From: Azolla pinnata
Taxonomy: Eukaryota; Streptophyta; Polypodiopsida; Salviniales; Salviniaceae
Assembly (NCBI GenBank): GCA_037176905.1
Contig: JBBBWG010031598.1
Location: 1-30,175 of the forward strand
DNA length: 30,175 nt
Direction: 5' to 3'
A program made the position numbers and the translations under genes. A model generated the notes under the pieces. It made no database searches. It was not told where the DNA came from and was given only the letters and a program-made list of their open reading frames with translations. Positions 1 through 9,700 of this stretch are shown piece by piece. The number at the start of each line of letters is the position of its first letter. Position 1 is the first letter of the stretch.

Positions 1-93
1 GTTAATGACTCCCACAACTGTGATATGACTATCCAGATACCTTGAGTAACATGACAAGAAATAAACCTGTGTGTAGCCCATAACCATTTCTGC

Positions 94-120
94 TCTTCTT
101 CTTCTTCTTCTTCTTCTTCT
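94..120. repeat. TCT microsatellite, 9 units
   Basis: Nine uninterrupted TCT triplets. A matching GAA run (four to five units) lies at about 1302-1320, and a much longer CTT tract lies upstream of NAGS near 26.6-26.8 kb. Confidence 0.9.
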
Positions 121-280
121 GTTTTTGGCCTTTTCAAAAAACAAATCTCTCCTAATAAGGCCTGGGCCAGTGCTAATTAGTGAAGGGATTAGTGGTGAAT
201 TCAGCACACATGCAGCGTTAATCGCCTAGTAGATTTAGGAATCTATTACAGCTGGAAGGGAGGCGATTCGGACTGTTTTA

Positions 281-382
281 GCTCGTAATCGGCGATATTA
301 TGATAGTTGTTTTCGCTCGTAATCGGCGATATTACGATAGCTATCTTAGCTCATAATCGGTGATATTACGGTAAGTTATTGT
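281..382. repeat. 34-bp tandem repeat, 3 copies
   Basis: Three copies start at 281, 315 and 349, an exact 34-bp period. The core GCTCGTAATCGGCGATATTA is unchanged in the first two copies apart from neighbouring positions, and carries two transitions in the third. No coding potential. Confidence 0.9.
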
Positions 383-1330
383 ATGATTATCAGCTAGCCT
401 AGGGCTAGTTCACCATTCTGTTACGTAGGTTGTCGCATTACGATGAGGGGCACTCCTTGGTTTAATCCGCAAGGCTTGTTTCTTTTTAGCCCATGACGAT
501 GATATGAATTTAATGGGGATGATGATGTTATTGGTTGATCGAGATGGTGGAGTATAAAACTTTGGTTTGATCTTGCGGCGGCATCTGGGCCCTGTTATTT
601 GGAAACCACATTTCGAAGTCCCTTGCATTCTTCACGACGAAACCACGTTTTTTCCTGCATGCCTTCGTTGCAAGTTCAAAGTCTGAACTGACCTGTTTCT
701 TTTGAATCCCCGTCTCCAAACGCGGCTTCTGAATCCTAAACTCCAATGTGAGAGGACATCAGATACCCCATCATCGCCGGATTCTGGAATGTCACTATTC
801 GAATTCACCTCTTCCTTGAATTAGCTTGCCCTGATGGCAAGTAAACGATATGTCGTACAAACATTCCCTCGATCTCGACGAGATTTGGCTCGAGGATCAA
901 ATCTACTGGAGCAACAATGAACAAAATGCATCTGCAACTACTTCCATCTCCAATCATATGTCAAACAAGACTGTTAACAGCCTACCAATCATTCTTCGTC
1001 ATTCTCATCGTCCTCCATCTATTGAATCAGTCATGCCAAAGCTCTTGGACTTGTAACTATCTTGAACTATGCAAACATTTCCGTTTATGACGCAATTTTG
1101 ATGAGACTTTTTGTTTTCATACAACTTCTTTTGTTACGTGCCATAGCGATGAACAAGGAGACCATTCACAACTTTAAAGATCAAAACACCTCAAAGGAAT
1201 AATACTTTTGCCCTCATAATTTAGTGTTGCCTTCATGAATCGAAGCATTCAGCACTATTAGTACTTCCTCTCTATTGAAATTTGACATTTCCTTCTTTAT
1301 ACGAAGAAGAAGAAGAAGAAACACTTTATG

Positions 1331-1480
1331 TTTCGCAGTGAGACACAACAGAACAAAGAAGTCATATTATCGTATTAAGGGACCACAGAATGCCGATAAA
1401 AATAAAATTTCGCAGCAAGACACGACAGAACAAGAAGTCGTATTATCATATTAAGGAACCACGAAATGCCGAAAAAATTA
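1331..1480. repeat. 77-bp direct duplication, 2 copies
   Basis: Two adjacent copies start at 1331 and 1408, both with TTTCGCAG. Both continue through GACAC, CAGAACAA, GAAGTC, TATTAAGG, ACCAC and AATGCCGA. They differ by scattered substitutions and a one-base indel. Terminal inverted repeats and coding sequence are absent. Confidence 0.85.
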
Positions 1481-1743
1481 AAACAACAAGGTGGTCGGAC
1501 AATTAATGAAAGAATGCACTCGACAAACGTTGAATGAAGAAATGCCACCATATTGCCTAGATTAGATGTAAGAAATGGTGAGTTTGCGTTCCAATAAACA
1601 ATAAGACCCATGTTGTATTTATGATATTCTCATTGATTCAAGATACTAGTTTCGTCTCATACCCACATACATGCAGCAGAATATTAGGTTTGTAGCACAA
1701 GCACATAAGGCCACGGACTGGTTCTGCAAATCAGTTGCTTAAC

Positions 1744-4653
1744 TCAATTCTTCCTGCCTTCTGCCAAGATGATGTGGTATCCATGCCTGAAAAAAATCAA
1801 GTACATATCTTAAAATAAGTCTGACGGATAAATTTGGCACAGCCAAATACTCCACATTGATTTCAGAACCATAATCTACAATATACGAACATATTTCCTA
1901 TGATAAGATAATAAGCATGTAGCTCATAGAGCAGAATGTAAAATCATAGGTATCCACAAAAGATTAGAGGTAAAGCACATGTGTGTGAATGTGATGATGC
2001 AGTGGTAAAGTATGTGCCTAGGAACCTCGTGAACTTGAGATATAAATCCATTTATTATTGATGCATCTAATATTTAAATATACTATAAAATATGCCCGTG
2101 TCTATGCATAGAGGTTCATTACTTAGATGTTAAATCTTCCAAACTTGTTTCTTTTCACACAAATGGTTTTACAAAACCAATTCCAATTAACGGCGGCACT
2201 TATAAAGAAATCACTAAATATAAATCTATGGTGTTTGCAGTCAGGCATGTAAATATTTGTGATCGGTGCTAACAGCTATTTCCAAAGAAAATATGTCGTG
2301 AAGCTATAAACAAGCTATATCCACAATCAACGCCTGCAGAAGATTGAAGAGACAAGGAATGGGTATAAATGTGATGATGCAATGCCCGTTAGAACCTTAT
2401 GGTTCTGATGTCAATTGAGCTACTCATGTATTTCATTGATGAATACTGTAGAAAACACATTGATGAATACATTGCCAATTCCATCAAAGTCGATGCTAAT
2501 AAATACATCGACAATAGATACCACTGAGGTGTTTGGAGTCAGGCATGTAATATTAGGGATGGAGTGACAATGGTTATTCTAAAAGGAAATAGACCATGAT
2601 GATATTAACGAAGGAAGTCCACAATTAACATCTGCACACGAGCTTCCATGCACAGATTGTAAATTACTTACGTTGATTTGAATGGTGCGGTACAAGCACC
2701 CACCACTGTAGAAAATGCAACCTCTTGAAAAGGTCCTGCCATTTTCCCACGTGGGAACCACCCTAAATCTCCACCTTTCTTGCCAGACGGACATTCAGAA
2801 TATTCTGCTGCCAACTGCAAACCAAAAACTCCCTCACTTCAGCTCACTTGCTCTTGTTCTTGCTTTTGTAGAGTTATTCAAAGAATACATTTAATAAACA
2901 CACTACGTTACTAGTGCAAAACAACTTACAGGAAATCACAACCAAGTGACCAGTAAGTAGGTCACACTATTTTTCTGCAGAGTAGAAACATTAACTCCCT
3001 CTTTGATTTTCTCGTTTTGGACCATATCCTAGTGGTAAGCCAAATACTGCACTACCCAACCTTTCTACCAACTCAATCTCAAATCTTACAACCACCAATT
3101 ACACTGCACTTCAGATTTCTTCTGTACTAGGAAACCTTACCAACTGAACTACATTGAATCACCCTCCCACATTCTCTCTAGCTATTGTACTCTTGCGCGG
3201 ACCACCTCGAACTCTGCTGTATATCATTGATCTTTCTCCTACAATATCAAAGGCACTTCACTTGATTCAGAGCATCTTGTTCTTATATGGACCCGAATCA
3301 AAGATACTTTGAACGAGATATCTTAGTGTAAAACGTTCAAGTGCCAGGCAAAACCAAATTCTGTTTACCTCGGCAGCTTTGTTCATTTTGTCATATTTAT
3401 GCTGTTTTTCTCAAACATGGAACACATTGAAAGATGTAATATCCCATTCAGCCTCATCACACCCCAATTAGGCCTCTGAAACATGTTACCATATATTTCT
3501 GTTATCTTATAGCTATGGTATGAACTCGACATGATAAGAGTTATGATAATGCTTGGATTATAGTTTAGTAGTACCTTTGCAAACTCTGCTGGAGGTACTT
3601 TGTCGCCGTTATCTAGCCATCCATCTTGTAGCTTTTTGTATACTTCGTTTATTTTTCCTTGCTTTTCACATAAAATGTGTCTTGCTATTGAATGAAAGAG
3701 AAGAAAGAGGCAAGTCATTTGTTTTCCATCACTAAAACTGCTCTTCAGCATAAAACACCATGAAACAAAATATGGAGGAAGCTCAACGACTCGTAAAAAC
3801 TTGATGCATAATGTAAATATCTTTGATACGGTTTGATACGGGATACTGGGGAAGAATTCTGACGCATGTATATGAGTGATCATCAAATCAGCAGCACGTA
3901 ATTAGCTTGATATTAGGTTATTCCCCATAAAATATACAGCAATATAACGATTGGTTTATATAACTTTAAACTTTTTGCATTTCTCTGAATGGATAGTACT
4001 TCTAAAATGAGAATGGTAAAACATCTGTGTCCGTTGAATGCGGTGGGTTTATAGTAGCCCACCATCACGTGAAAGATGTATCCAAATGCATATGTTATGA
4101 ATAATTGGATTACAAGCACGCTGGTTGTGTGGTCTGTCTTGCAGAGCAATTCTAACCTCCCGTCTTCCATTTTTTTGTTCAGAGTATGTGTCTTTGGCAG
4201 GGCAAAAAACAAATCAAAGAGAACACTAAGCCAGTTTTAATCTCTCCTACAGACACAAAGACTCGGTCTTCAAGCACGCTCTTCCTCACTCTCCGAACAG
4301 ATTCCTGAGACAGACTCGCCGTAAGTAAAAGGCTGACATTTTTCGTTTTCGGTTCTTTTTCTTTCCTTTCCCTTCCTTCCTTTCCTCCTTTCTCGTGGCA
4401 CGGAGGAAGCTATGATCATAATGAGCACGGGAGCTGTCCTGCTACCGAGGATGAGGAAGCAGAAGAGAAACGAGGGGGAGGGTGAAGAAGTACCTTTGAC
4501 GTAGGTGCAGGTGCGGAGCTCCTCTGAAGCGCCGCCCTTGGATCCTTTGCCTTTGCCTTTGGATGCGCCCTCAGCATTGCCATCGCCGGCAGGCTTCTTC
4601 CCTTTGCTGCCGCCGCCGCCGCTAGCTGCCTTCGCCTTGGAGTCTTTCCCCAT
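1744..4653 (-). CDS. PIN4: Par14/PIN4-type parvulin peptidyl-prolyl cis-trans isomerase, 4 exons, 151 aa
   Basis: A single-domain parvulin that would catalyse cis-trans isomerisation of peptidyl-prolyl bonds; Par14 relatives are nuclear or ribosome-associated. Coding exons are 4653-4494, 3684-3575, 2814-2672 and 1786-1744, all with GT-AG introns and phases that join exactly to 456 nt. Residues 1-48 form a Lys/Gly/Ser-rich tail, as in Par14. The rotamase domain follows: ARHILCEKQGK (54-64), EFAK at the end of exon 2, GGDLGWFPRGKMAGPF (104-119), and HGYHII near the C terminus (139-144), ending EGRKN. It lacks the WW domain and the phosphate-binding Arg cluster of PIN1-class enzymes, so phospho-specificity is not expected. 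Length fits the plant homologue (about 142 aa from memory). The start is the ATG before GKDSK, the usual plant N terminus. The frame stays open upstream into a minisatellite. Confidence 0.95.
2231..2640. repeat. Diverged ~300-bp tandem duplication inside Par14 intron 3
   Basis: The segment starting GTGTTTG.AGTCAGGCATGTAA at 2231 recurs at 2529. The two copies stay in register to CCACAAT.AAC..CTGCA at about 2319 and 2619, giving an offset of 298-300 bp. They are clearly diverged, so the duplication is old. A weaker third similarity (AATGTGATGATGCA) links 1988 and 2367. Confidence 0.7.
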
Positions 4654-4685
4654 CGCTCGCCCCGCAGAGAAGCCGTCGTTCACTG

Positions 4686-5712
4686 TATGTATGCGTGTAC
4701 ATGTGTATGTACGTATCCGTATGTATTCGACCATGTCCGTATCCGTATGTATTCGAGCCTGTCCGTATCCGTGTGTATTCCAGCATGCCCGTATCCGTGT
4801 GTATTTGAGCATATACGTATCCGTGTGTGTATTTGAGCATGTACGTATCCGTGTGTATTTGAGCATGTACGTATCCGTGTGTATTTGAGCATGTACAGTA
4901 TCCGTGTGTATTTGAGCATGTACGTATCCGTGTGTGTATTTGAGCATGTACGTATCCGTGTGTGTATTTGAGCATGTACGTATCCGTGTGTATTTGAGCA
5001 TGTACGTATCCGTGTGTGTATTTGAGCATGTACGTATCCGTGTGTATTCCAGCATGTACGTATCCGTGTGTATTCCAGCATGTACGTATCCGTGTGTGTA
5101 TTTGAGCATGTAAGTATCCGTGCGTATTTGAGCATGTACGTATCCGTGTGTATTCCAGCATGTACGTGTCAGTGTGTATTTGAGTATGTACGCATCCGTT
5201 TGTCTTTAAGTATGTACATGTCCGTGTGTATTCGAGCATGTACGTATCCGTGTGTATTTAAGTATGTACGTATCCGTGTGTATTTGAGTATGTACGTATC
5301 CGTGTGTATTTGAGTATGTACGTATCCGTGTGTATTGGAGTATGTACGCATCCGTGTGGTTTTTAGTATGTACGTATTCGTGTGCATTTGAGTATGTACG
5401 TATCCGTGTGTATTTGATCATGTACGTATCCGTGTGTATTCCAGCATGTACGTGTCAGTGTGTATTTGAGTATGTACGTATCCGTATGTCCTTGAGTAGG
5501 TACGTGTCCGTGTGTATTCCAGCATGTACGTATCCTTGTATATTCTAGTATGTACGTATCCGTGTGTTTTTTAGTATGTACGTATTCATGTGTATTTGAG
5601 TATGTACGTATCCGTGTGTGTTTGAGTATGTACGTATCCGTGGGTATTTGAGTATGTACGTATTCGTGTGTATTTGAGTATGTACGTATTCGTGTGTATT
5701 TGAGTATGTACG
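4686..5712. repeat. 26-bp minisatellite, about 39 copies, adjoining the Par14 start codon
   Basis: The plus-strand unit combines TGTGTATTTGAGCATG with TACGTATCCG. Most units are 26 bp; several in the left part carry an extra TG and are 28 bp. Every unit includes the palindrome TACGTA or a one-base variant. Units with GAGCATG dominate to about 5160 and units with GAGTATG dominate beyond. The array ends about 30 bp upstream of the Par14 ATG (minus strand), so it occupies that gene's leader or proximal promoter. Read on the minus strand, the consensus unit has no stop codon in any frame. Confidence 0.95.
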
Positions 5713-5829
5713 TATCAATATGTAGTATGGGCCTACCAATGTCGTTGCATACTTAGCATACCGTGCGCGTATAGTACGTATGCAGCGTATTTCCAACCTC
5801 TAGGGCATAACGCCTGGAACCTAGGGCTT

Positions 5830-6700
5830 CTTCCCTTGACCAGAACGTAACTTCGACAACGATGCAAATGATCATCGTTGTAACTAGGTCACACATGCTC
5901 TCGTTGCACTACATAATCGACTAGTAACTTAATGATCGAGACATAACGAATAGATAAATAATCGAAACAGGAAAGGTAAGGCATAATAAGAGCTTCTTCC
6001 CGCGTCATCATTGGTGAGTTGTTGAGGATTAAAGAAGAGGTGAAGGACAAATGAGCCTGGTTAGCTATTTGGAAACTTTGAAAACAAGTTCTCTTTCTCG
6101 TACCCTCTGATTAACATTCAAATATGCTTAACAGAGTCTTCTTCTATTAACTCGAATGTAATCTCAAGAATAATGCAAACAAATCATCGTCATAACTAGA
6201 TCATGCAACCTCTCATTGCAAACACCTAAGCAATCCGTAACTTAACCCGATCTCAAACACAATGAGTAGATTAGTAATCAGAACATGAAAGGTAAGGGAA
6301 TAATAATCACAGCCGCTTCCACATCATCATTAGCACTAACCTTTCACATCGTCATCGGTGAAGTTGTCAAGGATCAACAAAGAGGTTAACGACTAGTGAA
6401 CTCGATTAACTAATTTGGAAACTTGAAAACTCTAATCAGACGCAACGAAAAGATCAGTAATAAGAACACGAAAGGCAAGGCAATAATAATCATTAGCTAA
6501 TCTTCCACATCGTCATTAGCACCGATCTTCCACATCGTCATTAGCACTAATCTTCCACATCGTCATTAGCACTAATCTTCCACATCGTCATTAGCACTAA
6601 TCTTCCGCATCGTCATTAGTGAAGCTGCCAAGGATTAACGAAGAGGTTAAGGAGTAGTGAACTTGATTAACCATTTGGAAACTTGAAAACTGTAATCGCA
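5830..6700. repeat. Diverged three-module repeat upstream of the DIS3L gene
   Basis: Three related modules can be followed by shared landmarks. GAAAGG.AAGG occurs at about 5971, 6287 and 6470. ATTTGGAAACT with a following GAAAAC occurs at 6067, 6413 and 6673. A block with AACTAG.TCA and CTC.TTGCA occurs near 5880 and 6195. Spacings are not constant (about 316/183 and 346/260), so there have been internal losses. This is non-coding and fills nearly all the space between the minisatellite and the first DIS3L exon. Confidence 0.8.
6501..6620. repeat. 25-bp tandem repeat, 5 copies
   Basis: The motif CGTCATTAGCACTAATCTTC recurs with an exact 25-bp period at 6511, 6536, 6561, 6586 and 6611. The copies are nearly identical. 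It is nested in the third module of the larger repeat, which suggests recent local expansion. Confidence 0.95.
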
Positions 6701-6742
6701 GTCTGCTGCGTTTCTACCTGCTAGCTCTTCCATTTCCTGCAA

Positions 6743-9700
6743 ATGGATGTTGCTGTCGAGCAGCATGGATTCCACAAGAACTGGCTTTCTCGACAGGTAC
6801 GATCCTCCTTCTCCATTTCCTTTGCTTCTTCTTGGTCCATTCGCAGAGCGAGATGCTCAGACACCGTTGTATGCGGCGGCCAGTTTTTCACCGCCTTTGA
6901 TGTATGTGCTAGATACGGGCAATCCCTACGTGTTTGTGATTTTCAGAGCGATGAAAGTTCGATCTGGTTACAGTATTCTGCATGTAAAGCAGCACGCGAA
7001 GCATACAACCTTAAATTGCTGAATAGGAACATGCATTCAATAGATTCTGTGTTGTTGCCCGACCACTTTTTCTTATGTAAGTTGGAAATCATCACATACT
7101 TATAAAAAGGAACAATTTAGGACAAAAGCATATGATATTTCGACTGCATTCCTTCATATACTTTTCTTATCTATTTCCGCATAAAGAGAAATGTTGGCCG
7201 GATGAAGCCTGTACAACTAAATACAACGCTTGATGTTAAAATTCCTACCTGTTCCTGCAGCTTTACGCTTTTTTCTCATAAATCTTGGCTTCAAAAATTC
7301 ACTTTTGCTAGCTAGGAAGATGTTTTTTTGTTCTGGAGACTGATCTGTTTCCCGTGCCATGGTGTACACTTGGTCCCCTAGAATGTCCTCAATAGACTAG
7401 CAATGCTAAAAAGATTGGTCACATTCACCAAAATGCTGCTGAGGTCTTAAATTTGGCGTTTGGAAAAGATATTCTCTACCGAACTACTTCAGAATTTTCT
7501 GGAGTTTTCTCATAAGTTTCCGACTTTCATGCGTAAAATGAAATCTGACCAATCATTCAAGTAAATTTCCGGAACAGTGATTTATACATAAGAAACAGGT
7601 CATTTCCCTGGTTTATGTGCAGAATATATTAATAATATAGCCTGGAATAACGTACCTAAGATGGCTGTCAAAGTTGAACTTTCTGGATGCAAATAGTTTC
7701 AGAAAGAACAAGTGCTCACAGAATTTTAATGATTTTTCGTTACATTACCACAGTTTGTGACTTCTCCTCATCATTTTATGCTTCCAAAGGAAACTTGAAA
7801 ATATTTATGCAGAAAGAACAACATATACGAACATGTAAAAGTTCTTTGAATTTGTACAAAAGTTGTTCTTTTTCATAATTTCCTTATTATTTCATCATGT
7901 TGAGGATTCTCAACCTATCAGTCACAAGACTTGCATTTTCTAATTGCCCACATGTTTTCTGATGTTGTCAACACAAAATAAACATTGTACCTGGTTGATG
8001 ATGTGCAAATTATTTCTATGTTTTCATTTCGTTATTCTGAAGCTAGATGGCATATGGTTGCCACGCTGCTCATATTTTTTTGATTCTCAACTTTTTTGAT
8101 ATCTATTACATGGCCAACAAGTTCTTACACCGTTACTGACACTGCCAGTCTTTTTCTTTCAATTCATGCATCTATGCAGGTAGTGCGAAGTTGTAAGACA
8201 AGCAAGAGAAGCAAGAGTGTGGACATAACCCTCCAGGAACACTATATACGAGATGACATCCCATGCGGGAGTCCAATATGTAGTCATGGTTGCCGCGGTC
8301 CACCTTCTCTCCCCCTGGATGCTTCACATTACTTGGTAACTTGTTTTGTGGCTTATCAAAAAAGAGTATCTAACATCATCCTCTTTTATTTTCAGAAGAT
8401 TCGGCATAAAATATCAAAATTTCTTTTTACTAATGAAAAACATCACTATTAACCAGAATCATTTCACGATATAGTTCTTCCTCTTGAGAATATATATCCA
8501 CTGGGTTTCCCCTGTATGCTGCTGTGAGAGAACAAGGACAAATATGGTATGAAAACTAAAACAAGTCATTAGAGGATATAGGATGAGACATTTGTTCACT
8601 CAACGCAGTAGTCAAGCATTAACTTATAAAGAAGAATCGACTCGAAAATCTGGGTAGTAATGCAGGAAAGAGATAGACATACCCTCTACCTAGACCAAAG
8701 AGAATGTGTTTCCTAGTTCAATACACTGGTAGGAATTTATGGCTCAATGTTGAGCTGCATATTGCGTTTTACATTTAACTGAATACGAAAAATCTCTAGA
8801 TTAGCTTACTGTTTTTATTTTGTTTGATAAGTTTAACTCAGAAAAGAAATGTAAATAATAAAGAAAAGAAGCAAATAGAAATGAAAAGAAAAAATAAAAT
8901 AGAAAACTACTGCAATATCAGAAATATACAATTTTTAGCTTCTTCCTCTGCAGTTAGACCAATCTGTATTTGGTTTGTAGATTCCAGATGCATCTACAAT
9001 ACAACACTTCTGGGAGATTTTGGATTTTCCACAATTGACAGGTGTAATATTTGTTTCATCTGTCTTGAAGGAGGTAAGCAAAAGAATTTCAAATTCTTTT
9101 TTCTAATGCCTTGTTAATATTGTATCATATGCGTAATGAGTCCAGTTTACCATAACTTCATATGCACTTGTAAAGACTGACTGTGAGAGAAGGAAATATT
9201 TTTACCATAACGTACTATAGTATGCTATTTCAGATGCTCAGGAATGCTAAGTGACGCATGTTTTGCTCTAAGGAGGTAATTTATTTAGCACCAGTATTCA
9301 GAAACACTTCACATACTGAAGTAAATGCAATTAACTGATCCATTGGTCACCCACCCACTGCTGGATTCGATATTGTGCCATGATTGGGTATCATATCACT
9401 GTCTAGCCTCATGGATACTTGGATTGTTGATAGGTTACATTCATGGGATATGTACATATGGCTAATAGTGGTTTTACTTAATATCCTCAACATTCCCCCT
9501 TTTTTTATTATTTTTAGTTATTTGAAAATTTAGTTTCTATAATTGTGGGGTGGTGGCAGGCACAAACTCGATTTAATGGACGACAATGGAGACAGCTGAG
9601 GTAAGTTTTTAATCCTTCGATGACAGCTTGTTTTCTTAAATATGATGAACATGTAAAGAAGTTAGATTCTTGTTGTTGCATCACATGGGCATGTGTAGAC

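Larger units (their letters stand above)
1..1743. other. Intergenic region downstream of the Par14 gene
   Basis: I see no recognisable gene here. The only open frames are short (60-80 codons), overlap on both strands and resemble nothing I know. The stretch holds a TCT microsatellite, a 34-bp tandem repeat and a 77-bp duplication, listed separately. The part nearest 1744 probably includes the 3' untranslated region of the minus-strand isomerase gene. Confidence 0.6.

Noticed and set aside
850..1056. 68-codon plus-strand frame, considered as a retrotransposon remnant
   Set aside because: No protease, integrase or reverse-transcriptase motif and no paired terminal repeats were found nearby.
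3913..4212. 99-codon minus-strand frame between Par14 exons 1 and 2
   Set aside because: It lies wholly within the first intron, has no recognisable motif, and the flanking exons join cleanly without it.
4686..5712. Possible CRISPR-like array
   Set aside because: Repeats are contiguous 26-bp units without unique spacers, in a eukaryotic gene leader; this is a minisatellite.
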